Assembly: GCA_920105625.2 (NCBI GenBank)
Contig: OV050031.1
Coordinates: forward strand, 221,946,194 to 222,010,193
DNA: 64,000 bases
Source: Clusia tigrina
Taxonomy: Eukaryota; Arthropoda; Insecta; Diptera; Clusiidae
Direction: 5' to 3'
Positions 33,614 through 45,590 of this stretch are shown here, one piece after another. A program made the translations under genes and the position numbers. Each line of letters starts with the position of its first letter. The stretch's first letter is position 1. The notes under the pieces are model-generated. The model made no database searches and was not told the origin of the DNA. It saw only the letters and a list, made by a program, of their open reading frames with translations.

Positions 33614-34500
33614 CTCGGAGTCCCATTGGGCCATTGTGATACCTGTTGTTAGGGGGAAATCCAACCCCCTAAAAATCCCTCAGCTCTCCGTGATCTTAAA
33701 TTAGCCAGAATATCAGTTAGTTTCAGCTCGGCTAATTCTCGTAGTTCTTCAAAGAAGGCCGAGCCAACATACCTGGCTCACCTCCTTTGAAGACCCGAAC
33801 AATCACAGAGCAGATGTTGCACAAATTCCTACTCCTCCTCATCTCCACAACTCCTACAATAGTCTCTGAAAGGAGCACCGTAATTGGCTGCCATTGGGCA
33901 TATGATGCAGTGCCCTATCAGAAACCCCACGATAGTCCTGAGGTCGCCTCTACTAAACCGAAGGAGTATGTCATTCCTATATTGGGTCAGTTTTGGGCAT
34001 ATGTATCGAGATGTTCAACAGTCGGCGGTTAAGTACCACCACATTCATTCGTTAATCTTTTTACAGTGGTGAATTCTACGAGTGGTGGAAGGGTGTCATT
34101 GACCTACCTCTCTTCCGGCAGTTCCGATCCGAGTCTGGCACATTCGTCAGCTTTTTCGATGCCAGGAATAACCTGATTTCCAGGGAACCAGCATAAGTAT
34201 ATCTTGTAATGTAATTTGATAGTATTTCAAAAAGATATATAAGTTAGTTTGTTCTGGCTGACTGTAAAGAACATATAGATCTACTGTTCCTTAGCGGTGG
34301 TACCAGATGGAGCTACTGCTGTAAGTAAATTTGTAGTAACATCTTGTAGGATGTTAGCACTTTTAGCGAAGCTCAGGAGGGCTTGAAGTTCCATTTCTAA
34401 GATGTGTTCCAGCTTCTCAAATTGTGGGGACCTCAAGCAGTTTAAGCCTATTCTTGATAATGCAGTTTATATGCATAAGAAATGTTCCAAAGTATCTTTC
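33600..34500 (-). pseudogene. Non-LTR retrotransposon RNase H to C-terminal relic
   Basis: Minus-strand frames give, in order, QFEKLEHILEMELQALLSFA, KLTYISF, YKIYLCWFPGNQVIPGIEKA then DECARLGSELPEER (RNase H third and fourth blocks), and, nearer 33700-33960, IVGFLIGHCIICPMAANYG, DYCRSCGDEEE, EFVQHLLCDCSGLQRR and FFEELRELAELK. It is the RNase H-Cys/His tail of another family, with stops and frameshifts. The end 'aggttaagttaaccag' and 'ggccattgtgatacc' belong to the shared tail theme. Confidence 0.75.
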
Positions 34501-34710
34501 ACAGATCTTTGGATTTCCGGCATACGTCGTTATAAAAAGATAACCAAGCTCTGATTGATTTGTTATACTGTTGATATTATAAATATCTCATAGACTCAGC
34601 CTCTTCTTTATTCCAGAATATTAAATCGAATTGAAATAAAGAACGAAAATAATGGTTGCACAATCCAGTCGTGTCCTCCAAAAGTGGAAACTTGATTCAC
34701 TTCTTTCCCT

Positions 34711-34865
34711 TTTCACTTTCGACTATCACTGAGAATCCAATGAGGTGAAATAATATGTCGAAAGAGACAATTCATCCAAGTTTTTCACTTTCGATTATCA
34801 CTGAGAAACCAATGAGGTGAAATAATATGTCGAAAGAGACAATTCGTCCAAGTTGTTCATCGAAA
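34711..34865. repeat. Tandem duplication, 71 bp x 2
   Basis: 'ttttcactttcgactatcac' starts at 34711 and 34782; the following 'caatgaggtgaaataatatg' and 'tcgaaagagacaattc' are repeated almost exactly. Confidence 0.9.
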
Positions 34866-37149
34866 TTTATAGCTGTAAATTCATCTAAACTGACTATACT
34901 GGTACTTCTTTCAATATAATACGAATTTTCAACCAAAGTGTCTGTTATAAATGTATATCAATAAAAATGTAGATCAGACTACTCTTATTCCGAATACTAG
35001 TTGTACAAATCCATAAGTAGTAGTACTATATATAGACCCAGGTCAGATGGCGTTGTGTTTCAGGTGCTATTTACATACATACTCGTATATGGTGAGATGC
35101 ACGCAGATGGACCAGTGAAGCTCTGTCAATTTGCTTCATCGCTATATGTGTTTCTCTGTAGCTCCTTCTCGACATTTAACTCTGTAAAGGTATCAGCTGA
35201 GCTACCGAATTTTCGGGTCTTATATCTGTCATTCACTACTGACTATCCGCCCATTAATCTCCTGCTATTTAGCCCAAACTCTACTTCATACTCTATTCAG
35301 TTGAAATGATCTCTGTTTGTCCCACCGCCCTAAGTGATAGGTGTAAAACCGCCTTTACCTTCATTGTAGGTATCTCCTCCTTGAACACTCGCTTAAATAT
35401 ACACACACATACAATACGTACAAGCACACACACACATTCATACTACGTGTTAGCATTCGTTTGTCGGTCAAAATCAAAATCAGTTTTTGTTCGTAATTCC
35501 AAGAATCGTGGACCAGTTATGAAACAAGTCAGCAACATGTTTATACATACACACGTGTATAGCGGACCAACAACAAGCTGAACAATATGCACAACGACAT
35601 AACAACAACAACAACAACAATAACAACAACTCAGACAATAGCAGCCGGAGCAACAGCAGGCAGCAGGCACCAGGAAGCCAGCAAGCAGCGATATCATCCC
35701 AGGCCAAGCCAGGCCAGGCCAGGCCCGGGCAGACCAGCCCAGCCCAGCCCAACCCAGCCAGCCCAGCGCAGCGCAGCCTGCTGGCCAGCAACTTGTTGGC
35801 TGCGCATGCGCACTCGTTGCGGTCGCATTTTACGAGTAGGTTCAGTTTTCTTTTTGTGGTCTCGCTTGGGGCTAAAAATGGAACAAGAACTTAACTTGCG
35901 CTTGTTGTTTGTTGTTCTTATTGTTGTTGCTGTTGTTGTTGTGTTATAAAACAGAAAAAAAAGTAGTAAAAGTAAATGAGAAACAACATAAAAATGAAAA
36001 AGTGCTTTAAACTGTTGGAGCTGGCAGGGGCCCAGGCAACAACGCACTCACCTCACCTCAGCTCAGCTCAGCTCAGCGACCGGTCGTTCAGTCACTTCCG
36101 ATGCTTTTACACAAAAAATTTACTTTAAAGAAATTAATATATATGTATATATAGAGAGAGTTGTTAATTGATAAGCGTCTGCATGTGAATAAACTAAAAG
36201 CCAGATAGAAACCCTCCACCCCCGTAACCAAGGTGACACTCTCCGGCCTGGCCACCCCGGCGGCTTGACTGCAGACGCCATTTCAATCAGCGTTAATGTT
36301 GCAACGTCGCTGCAAGTTTGCAACCAGCCCGAAGCATAACATACTCCTGCTCCTCATCCTCTTCCTCCCCCTCATACTCCTCCACTCGTAAGTGCGCTGC
36401 TAGCAAACGGAAAAGTCGCAAATGCGCCACAAATCGATGCCGCATCCAGTTGCCCTGCGAAATTTTTGCTTGTACCACTCAAAACTTTTTTGCGCGTTCA
36501 AATGCTTTAAATTTATGTGCGGTTTTAATCGCACAGGACCACAGGATATAAGTCGCCACATGCTGCTTTGCATATGCTTTCGTTCGCTCATTCGTTCGTA
36601 GGTGGTTTTGAAGCCTGTTTCGTTTATTTTTGATATTTTTTTATATAGGCATAAATATACGAGTATATATATATATATATATTTTGTGTGTGTGCTGAGA
36701 CCTCCTACCTCGCACTTTGCGACTGGCGGAAAGTGTACAAATAAATGCTGTGAAAAGTTCCATAAAAAATTATGTTAAATGAAATTGATAAATGGGCAGC
36801 AGCGTGAGTAAAAAAGTGAAAAAGCCGCTTTTAAAGCTTCACAAACTTATATAACTTTATACGAGTTATTCGTAAGATTCGGGCATGTCTCAGTATTCTG
36901 ACTCGGTTTGGCAAACCAGTGCCAAGTATGAAGTTACTACTATGAGGGCCAACGGCTCTGTGTGTCTTCAGAACACGGAAGCTGGGCTAGAAAAATGCAC
37001 GGTTTGATCTTTTCTTTTTGTCAAATTTGAGGTATCGACAGCTGAGGTATAGAAACGTCAACAACTCGCTTTCATACCACTTAGCATCCCTTTTTCAATG
37101 GTACTGTTCATGAATTTTTTTTAAAAAGTAAACTTAGAGTATGTTTGAT
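34866..37149. other. No gene recognised; simple repeats
   Basis: Includes CA-rich 35400-35435, (CAA)n 35600-35640, a GC-rich pentamer tract at 35699-35785, (GTT) 35920-35942, 'gctca' repeats 36055-36076 and (TA)n 36664-36684. Frames in it are Thr/Asn, Pro/Ala or Leu rich by composition. Confidence 0.5.
35699..35785. repeat. GC-rich CCAGC/CCAGG pentamer tract
   Basis: 'gccaggccaggccaggcccg' then 'cagcccagcccagcccaacc': an island of about 70% GC in AT-rich DNA. Confidence 0.9.
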
Positions 37150-37235
37150 TAGGCTATGTTAGGTTTTCGTGGCAGTCAGTCTACAGACCAACTCCCTCAG
37201 ACCCTATCGGTCCATTGCGACACCACCGCATGACA
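37150..37235 (-). repeat. Retroelement 3'-tail fragment, minus orientation
   Basis: 'gctatgttaggttttcgtgg' and 'cggtccattgcgacacca' follow the same pattern as 13715-13870 and 33590-33640. Confidence 0.45.
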
Positions 37236-37284
37236 CTGCACCTCTACTTTTAATCGTGAAACCATTTCGAAGTCCTAATAAAGC

Positions 37285-37800
37285 ACAGGATTGGAACTCT
37301 GTAACGGATCGAAAAGGGATTTCTCCAACAAAACCCAGCTTAGGTCTCTAAAACGGCTGCAAAATATTTCTCCAATGATTCTGCCAAGGATCGAAAACGA
37401 ATTTCTATAACGAGCTCTGTTTGGGACTCTATAAAGGGTCGATAGCCAATGAATTCTGGTTGAAACTCTGTAACGGATCGTAAACGGATTACTCCAATGA
37501 ACACTCTTTAGGTCTCTCTAACAGATCGAAAACATTTCCCCAATAAACTCTGTAAAGGATTGAAAATAGATTTCTGCAACGAAGTATGTTTAGGGCTCTA
37601 TAATGGATCGAAAACGTTGCTCCAGTGAACTCCGCTTGGAACTCTGTAACGGATTGAATAGGGATTTCTCCAACGAACTGTGTTTAGGGCTCCATAACGA
37701 CTCGAAAATATTTCTCCAGTGAACCCTGTAAAGGATCGAACAATAATTTCTCCAATGAACTCTATTTAAGGCTCTATAACGGATCGACAATATTTCTCCA
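37285..37800. repeat. Tandem repeat, about 50-55 bp, roughly 10 units
   Basis: Diverged units of 'ctctgtaacggatcgaaaa' plus 'gatttctccaatgaactctg' and 'tttagggctct'. Units alternate between two forms (with and without 'ggatttctccaac'), hinting at a dimeric higher-order unit. Confidence 0.85.
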
Positions 37801-37875
37801 ACGGATGGACCACTGAATAATGTTCATGATTGAAGTACGCTAGAATATCGTTTCTTCTAACAGGGTTCTCTACGG

Positions 37876-37963
37876 GAGTAGAGAGCTAGTTTCAGAAGAA
37901 AAGAAGCTACTGGAGGCGAGTCACAACACTCCTCCAGTAGCTGCACCTCTCTCTACTCGCTAA
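37876..37963. repeat. Short imperfect hairpin
   Basis: 'gggagtagagag' and 'gctactggag' are mirrored by 'ctcctccagtagc' and 'ctctctactcgc' around a short centre. Confidence 0.6.
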
Positions 37964-37969
37964 AACAGT

Positions 37970-40372
37970 AGGTTATTTTTAAGTTTATAAGCGCAACATA
38001 AACACTCAACTTTGCGAGCCACTCAGAACAGTGATGCCAAGTTGGCTTTTTTTAAGGTTTGTGTACAGAATACGAACTTTTTCATATAAAAATAAAAATT
38101 TCCTCAGGACTGAATTTTTGGGAAAGTTGACATTGGAATTATAGTTTGTCATTCTGTTATAAGTAGGTAGGTAGAACAAAAATCTGTTATAAGGACTGTT
38201 GCCGCAGTGGAATTCAAATCAGTTACTCTTGTATAGAAATGGGACTCTGATATCAGACAATCGAATGTGGTGATAGCAGACAGTTGTCTACAATGAATAT
38301 GTAGATAATATAACCATAGAATTCCAGAGAGTCTTCTGATAATAACCCAATTTTCAAACAATTTCCTCATCTGCCTTTGAAGCGGCACGGTATACAAAAG
38401 ACTGAAGCGCCGAACTGAATCTTCCAAACCGACCTGAAAGAGGTTGCTTTCACTTTTCTCTTTGATTCTGCGAATTGTAAAATTGCCACAATGAAATGGA
38501 AAGTGCACATTTCTTTACAAATTACCTAAAAAACTGTATATATAAAAATCCACTTTAATTGCCCGGCTAACAATTGGCAAAACATGACTTTCTTTATGCC
38601 ATTGAAATGCAAAATCTTAACAGTTGCCTTATATCTTCATTTCTTAAGCTCATCCGAATTGGCACGTTTTGCATTTATCAAACAGTTTTGACACTTTGTG
38701 TGCAAATAAAGAAGAGGTCTTATTTACGCGTTTATTTGAGTTTCTTTTCTGGGAGAAAAAGTGGGTTTAGGAAGACGAAAAGTGCAGAAGCAATACAAAT
38801 TATGCTGAGGACACTCACATAGTGGAGTTCTTTTGGCAGTTGATCACTCATTTCTATGTCAATTAAACACAAGAATGAGGACTATTATTATTATTATTAT
38901 TATTCTTATTATTATCATCTCACCCCACACTACCCCCTTCCACCAATCGTGTAGCGTGGTTCATTATTATTATTATCCACGTCACTCTAAGCCCCCCGCA
39001 TACCACGCTTGGTGGGGTAAATTTTCACCGACCATGGCGACTGTTTCGGGCTGTAGTGCACTTTGACAAATTTGATATTTTGTGCAGTCATGGTTTAACC
39101 GTCCATATTGAGACCTAGAGTCACTGATAGTTCCAAAGAGTAATGAGCACCAGTGATAGAGATATTTTCAGGGCAAATTTTCCTCATATATCAGGTGTCG
39201 ACCTGATTATATTATAGTAGTAGAATTCTATGTATTCATTTTTGAACGCTTTAACTATAAAATTTCGACCTTATTTGACAACTTTATTAATACCTTTTTT
39301 AACTGTTTACGAATGTCCAATTGAGATCTTGTTAAAATTTTTCAAGCGTTTCATCGAACTTGTCCAGCCGTATTTTCTTATCAACTGGAAAATATCACTT
39401 CCAGGCGATATGCTACACTAATTACAAAGGCACCAACCATAAACAGGGTCCTTTGTCATGAAATTTATGAAAATATGTTGATGAATTACACAACAATGGC
39501 GCAAATTAAATGAACGAACAAAATAAAAATATTTTATAACAAACCCAGGGCCGCATTCAGTAGAAAAGGTATGCCCGGAGTATATTATTGGAGAATAATA
39601 CGGGAAATCGATTCGATCACATACAAAAGAAAATCATAAAAAAATAGCTTAAGATAACCGGAAATAATGGAATTCTTCAGGAATATGGTATCCTCAAATA
39701 ATATCTCCAACTCCGACTAAAATATTCCCAACACGACACCGACTCCAACTTTGACTCCGGTTATGACTCTGACTCCGACTTAAATTATAATAAGGCCTCA
39801 AATACTGCGATGAGGAGGATACATTCCTAAGACTTTATCTTCCCACATAATTCACTTAGCTAAAAAAAAAAGAAAAAAAGACAAAGCAAAGCTAGTTGAT
39901 TCCGTTTTTTCGATTCATGTACATTTTATGCTTTCCAAATTCCCATTTGGTTTGTATTAGTACTGATTTAACTTGGTTGTTGATGGACTAAGGGATATAG
40001 AGAACTCAGTCATAGTGAGACATGAACATTCAGATCGAATCAGTTGCCTTGTAAGCGACATAATGACAATTATTGATCTTTACTCATCGTTGCCGTGTTG
40101 ATGACTGCTCTAATGTCAGCATCAAGCTCAGCCCTATTCTCCCAACCTCGTGCTAAAATGTCCCTTACAGGATCAGGGAATAAAATTAAATGTATAAAAA
40201 AAACCAAATAAAAAAGCAACGTTTTGTGAAATCTCCCCCTTGGGAGTATAAAGGGAGCATTAATTATGGCAAGCACATTCGATTGTAAAACTTTTTTGCT
40301 TCTCTTCATGGGGAAATCTGTTTGTACTCTCGTGTCAGTCGAGAAGGAGCACTTCCCTGATGCTACCAAAAA
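37970..40372. other. No gene recognised
   Basis: AT-rich; (ATT)n at 38881-38920. Minus frames at 38149-38508 (119 codons) and 40070-40369 (99 codons) have no domain that I recognise and no splice context. Confidence 0.5.
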
Positions 40373-40690
40373 ATGTTAAAGGGAGTACATCTGCCAATGA
40401 CCTGCCTATATAAGGAGGACAAAGAGAGTATTCCAGGAATGCTCCCTTTGTGGTGTCAAAAAATGTTAAAGGGAGTACTATTTTGCCAATGCCATGCCTA
40501 TATAAGGAGGCCAAATGGAGTATTCCGGCAGTACTCCCATTGTGCTGTCAAAAAATGTCAAAGGGAGTACTCATCTGCCAATTATATGCCTATGTAAACA
40601 GGCCACAGAGAGTATTCCGGGTGTACTCCCTTTGTGCTCCCAAAAAATTTTAAAGCGAGTTCTCTCCGAGTGAAAAGCTTTAAGCTTTTT
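40373..40690. repeat. Tandem repeat, about 91 bp x 3-4
   Basis: 'atgttaaagggagtac' recurs at 40373, 40463 and (as 'atgtcaaagggagtac') 40556, with 'gcctatataaggaggcc' and 'agagtattccgg' in each unit. Each unit contains both 'gggagtac' and 'gtactccc', so units can pair with themselves. Confidence 0.85.
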
Positions 40691-41890
40691 GCTCTGTACT
40701 CCCCTGCGTATGAAATGCCTATGTTAAAAGGAGGCCAAAGAGAATTCCAGGGAGCAATAAGATATCTCCTTGGAGACTACTACGAATGCTCCCAGGATGA
40801 TCACCTTTCTTGCTAAGTAAAAGCCCACTACTACAAAGAAGAAAATCTTAAATTGACTAGCACAGTCACAGTATTGAGCAAATACCTCATCATGTGTGCT
40901 TCCACGTACTTGGAAGGATCTATTAATTTCTTCTGGACACTAGGCATTCTCTTACAAAAACTTTATGCTGGATTTTAACATTATTCTATAGGGTATTTAA
41001 CTGGTAACACCATATAATATTACCGTTATCGTATGTTTATTGGTAAGCCAACAAATTTTGTTGTCTCTTTCCTTCCTACTGCACTAATGGTGGTCAAGTG
41101 CACACATAGAGTCTCATCCTTTGTTACAAACATTTAAAAACCAGTATGATTTGTGTATATTATACGTCAAGTGAGGTATGCAGGCGTGTTCTTAGCTTCC
41201 GTAGTTCTCAAGAAGTATTGTTTTCAGCAAATAAATCTTTTAGAAAATCGGAGTTTTGATGGTCCGATCTTCAAAAAAATTGGCACAACTTTTATGGAAC
41301 TTCTGTTATTGCAATTTAAGGCCCGGAGGTACATGAATCCACCACTGAACAAACCAAGTACTATGACGTTGTCCATAATTAAGTAGGGTGGGATCTGCAC
41401 ACAGATTGAGCCATAATTGCAATCACAACACAATAAAATAAACAATACAAAAATAGTAATAAACAATTAAAGTGGCATTTTAAAATTAAAGCAGAACTAT
41501 CACTTAAATTTTGACCAACTATTCTTCATTATTGCACACTGTAAACTATGCAGCAGATCTAGATATATGTATATTGCACAAATTCTATTTTTAGCACTCG
41601 CTCATTATCAACGCTTCTGATAAAGGTTTCATGATGCACTTAATTCTCTCGGTAGTGCATTTCACTACAATTCTGACATCATGCGATGTTAATCGCAGTG
41701 GAAATTATGAACAAAAAATTGGCCAACTACAGAACCTTTTATCGCCACGGCGATATTAAATTCTCAATTGAATATTTCTCTTTAATTTATGCTAATTAAA
41801 TAATTTCTGTCATAATGACCGCAAAGGTGACGCCTCCCATAAAGTGCACGTCCGTCCATCTGTCACAAAATGTCACTGTGTGACACAACG

Positions 41891-41924
<34 letters not shown>

Positions 41925-42354
41925 CCAAAACAATAACACCAATGTGTGTCATTCAACACGAAAAATTGTTCAACTATTAATAAAAATCAAGTATAGAATG
42001 TGCGCAGCCGGTCGAACCGACTCAGTCTGCACTATTTATTAATTTTACAGTAATTGGTTTTAATTTAAAATTACTTAAACACCTGCCTCGAAGTGCTTTC
42101 TAGAAGGAAATATTTATGTAAAGGTCATCCTACCTCCCTTTGTTCTTTAGAAATTTTCATTCCAACAAAAGAAACTGATAGAAGTGGAAATGTTGGGAGT
42201 GTGCAAAAGGCTACACAACTCTTATAAAAGTTCAAACTATTTTACATGTAAAATTTCATCAGAATATATCTTTTGGCTTCTGAGATATTCTCTTTTAAAG
42301 CAAGAAAGCGTACGAAAAATGAATGTGGTGGGGATGAGTACGATTTTCACAATA
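40691..42354. other. No gene recognised
   Basis: AT-rich, with (CAA)n at 41888-41922. Nothing supported. Confidence 0.45.
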
Positions 42355-42600
42355 AGTCACTCAGCTTATAGGGTGTTTGATTTCAAAAACTACTTCCAGC
42401 AAATAACTCCGTTGGGTCTTAAGATATGTTCGTTACAATGAAGGAGAAGTGTGGAAAATGGGCGTGTTGGTAGTTTACAATATGTCACTCACCTTATAGG
42501 GTGTTCTGGTTTGATTTCATAAACTACTTCCAGCAAATAACTCCGTTGGGTCTTAAGATATGTTCGTTACAATGAAGGAGTAGTATGGAAAATGCGCATG
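42355..42600. repeat. Tandem duplication, about 120 bp x 2
   Basis: 'cttatagggtgtt...', 'actacttccagcaaataact' and 'gggtcttaagatatgttcg' are repeated almost unchanged (about 42366-42480 and 42490-42600). Confidence 0.9.
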
Positions 42601-43504
42601 TTGATGGTCTCCTTTTCACCAAATTTGACTAAGCCCGCACCTTTGTTGAAACTAGACTTGCTGTAAAATTTGAGTCTAGTAGATCTCTGTGGCCCATTTA
42701 GATACGCCATTATCAAGATTATTATATGTTTGTTATGATGTGATGAATGTTAGTTCCATGTAATATATGGGAAGATAGTGTGTTCAAGGTCCGAACTGAA
42801 TGGTTCATATAAACTGTCAGCATTGTTATAAACTGTCAGCATTGTTATAAACTGTCTCTTCGTTCTTGGACTGTAATTTTTACAAGAAGTGTACTCGAGA
42901 CAGTCGGACATGGCTCAACCAACTCAGGAAGTGACACTGATCAATAATATACATATACTCGTACATTTAGCACAATAGGTCCTTACGGGCCGCTGTGCTA
43001 GTACTCTCTGGAATATTAAAGCTAAATATACATATCAATATCCGCCATGCCTCTTATTGGCCGTTACAAATACTTGCTGAAATCGAACATACCCTACAAA
43101 GTGGGTGTAGCGTATAATTAACTGAAAGTATTGAAAATGTTTGTGGCGTAAACGTTGGGAGAAAAAAAGAAAAACGACCTCATAAAATTCACTTGAATGG
43201 TGAGAATTGGAATTTATTATGCCTCGAATGTGACGAATGTGTTATTGGGTTCAATTGAGGGCACATTTTCGCAATTCCAGTTGACAATGTTCAATAAAAT
43301 TGATATATTTGAGTCATTTTTTCTCACAGTTAAAAATATGTGTACACAGTCTGTGGGTTTTGATCGGCAGTGGTCGAGAGCTATAATTTTATAGAACAAA
43401 ACGTTTCATTCTATAGAGTTGTTGTCTTGTCTAATAGACTCTACATTCATCAACTTCATTCATATCTTTCACCATCATTCATATCTTAAACCAACACTAA
43501 TTGC
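42601..43504. other. No gene recognised
   Basis: AT-rich; a short 'aaactgtcagcattgttat' duplication at 42810-42850. Nothing else. Confidence 0.4.
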
Positions 43505-43775
43505 ATCCATCGCCACCTCTTTCGCCAGATGTATCCCCCTGCACCTCTTTCTTATTTTCAAAAACTCACAAGTTGATTGCTGGAGAGAAATTTGAATCTA
43601 ATGAGGATATGACTGCTGAAGTAGAAGCACAGTTCCAGAATTCCGACCATTTTTCTATTATTTGGAAGGCATAAACTGCCTCGAAAATCGTTACAACAAA
43701 TGTGTGGAACTGGAAGAGAACTACGTGAGAAATCGCTTTAAGTTTATCGCTGACTTATCCCATCCCTTTGTTCAC
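43505..43775 (+). pseudogene. mariner transposase C-terminal relic
   Basis: The plus strand gives PSPPLSPDVSPCTSFLFSK (the PYSPDLxPxD region, with the final catalytic Asp replaced by Thr), then LIAGEKFESNEDMTAEVEAQ, a frameshift, and GINCLENRYNKCVELEENYV. The order matches mariner C-termini. 'cgctgacttatcccatccc' at 43748-43767 may be the remaining inverted terminal repeat. Confidence 0.75.
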
Positions 43776-43889
43776 ATCCTTAAAACTATTAAGATCAAAA
43801 TATTCCAAGTAGATTATATGCATATATTAGATCCTCTTCAGGCTGTGCTGGGGTTCTGGAAATCATTAATTATACCGTTTACTTTAGTA

Positions 43890-45590
43890 TACTTAGCTTG
43901 TGCGGTTGAGAGGGGTTTCAATTACATGAAGAAGGCGTGGCAGGTATGGAAATAAGTATACACATATGCTCAGAATCACTTTCTGAACAAATTTTTGTCC
44001 GTCCGTCTGTGACCACTTTTCTGCTAGACCATGCTGTAACTTTTTACTGAAGCGTCATAAGACCTTGAAATTTTGTGACAATAGAGAACTCTTGTCAATT
44101 TGAGATATCGGTCATACTTTGATAGGTGCAAACTTTGATAGGTGTAGGACGCACCGTATAGAAGCTAGAGCCATTTGAAGTTTTATCAGTATTTCATTCT
44201 GGACTCAAGGGTCTATGGGGTATCTATGCTATCCTTGAGTCCAAAACGAAACACTGATAAAACTTCAAATGGCTCTAACTTCTATACGTCCTGGTGCGTC
44301 CTGCACCTATCAAAGTTTGCAACATTAATGAAACTTCGCAAAAGTGTAGTCTGGAACAAGTCACAGAATCAGGTTGCTATATGGGGTTATTTGGACAAAG
44401 ACCACGCCCACCTCCCATATACGTAACTTTTTTTTACCTGTTTAAAAAGTTTGTAACTTTGGTCCCATTGATAAAATAGTGACGCAATTTAGTAATTATG
44501 TAGATGTGCCTACTAAAAACTATGCAAAATGTGGGCGGTATGAATTAACTGCCACGCCCACTACTAACGAATATTCATAAGAACTTTATGGATGAAATTT
44601 TTTGAGCAGCAACTTGTAGTGATTATAGGGCCAACAACAAAAACTGGGGCTGATCAGAGAAAGGACACGCCCACTTTCCATATAAGGAACTTGCGGGAAT
44701 AAACCTAAAAAAAGCCGAGCTCTACTCGTATTGCTGCTATCTGAATACAATTTGGCAGTAATGTACACTGGGTCCCTACTAGTATGAGGGTCATATCACG
44801 CCCATAATAAACCGAAAATCATTACTAGGTTCCTATACAAGATTCATCAAGGAAATTGCACATAAATGTTGAGGGAGCTTACAATAAACACCGCAGAAAA
44901 ATTGGGCGAGCTATTTTAACAGCCACGCCCACTACTGACGCATTTTTATAACTTACTACCTATTATATATGAATGTGTATATTAATGCTACCATGCCTAA
45001 CACAAGAAATGGGGCCGATCAGATAAAGGAATCGTTTCCCTCTCATATAATAAACTTTGGGGACCCCACTTAAAATTACCCTATCTCTGCTTCTAATGAT
45101 GATATATGAGTACAAATTTGTAGCAGTATGCATTATTATGTGTGGAAAATATGGGGACCATACTACTGCTGTCACGCCCACTATTAACCAATATTGATTT
45201 CTGGGGCCCAATGCGAAAACGAAACTTCTTACGAACGTTCAGAGCGCTGTACAAGCCACAAAACAAAAATTGACCTATACAATTTGATACGCCCTCTATT
45301 GATACATGTTTAAAGCTTAGGACCATGCCAAACTCTTGGACCAAATTTTATTTGAATTAGTACATGGACGCTGCCAAGCCACTCACCGAAAATGGGGACG
45401 ATGAGATAAAGGATACGCCTCCCTCTATTCTAATAAACTCAAGGTACTCATTCGAAAATATGTTCCTAATGACGATTTATGAAGAAAACATCCCAATTGT
45501 TGAACTCGCACGCACAAGGAGAAGTAAAGGGTATTTCGAAGTCGGTCTAACCCGACTTTAGACTTCTATTCTCGTTTTACTTAAAGAACT
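43890..45590. repeat. Dispersed repeat, GGGCGTGG-type, long copy
   Basis: Starts near 'agtatacttagcttgtgcgg' and 'gttgagaggggtttcaatta', runs through 'gtccgtccgtctgtgaccac', then several 'ccacgcccac' blocks (44402, 44553, 44665, 44925, 45175), and ends near 'gggtatttcgaagtcggtct' with 'aacccgactttagac'. The beginning recurs at 46795-46945; the 'cacgccca' blocks recur inverted at 2600-3250. An ORF at 45364-45561 ends in this terminal sequence and is not considered coding. Long non-coding repeats of this look are widespread in flies; I cannot assign the class. Confidence 0.65.
44128..44320. repeat. Inverted repeat inside the dispersed element
   Basis: Left arm 44128-44210 ('gcaaactttgataggtg', 'gagccatttgaagttttatc', 'ggactcaagg') pairs with 44232-44320 ('ccttgagtcc', 'gataaaacttcaaatggctc', 'cacctatcaaagtttgc'). 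Arms about 85 bp, loop about 21 bp. Confidence 0.85.

Noticed and set aside
35587..36047. Pro/Ala- and Gly/Leu-rich frames over the GC tract
   Set aside because: Composition-driven; no domain and both strands open.
45364..45561. 65-codon frame with a plausible start
   Set aside because: It ends inside the terminal sequence of the dispersed repeat and shows no domain.
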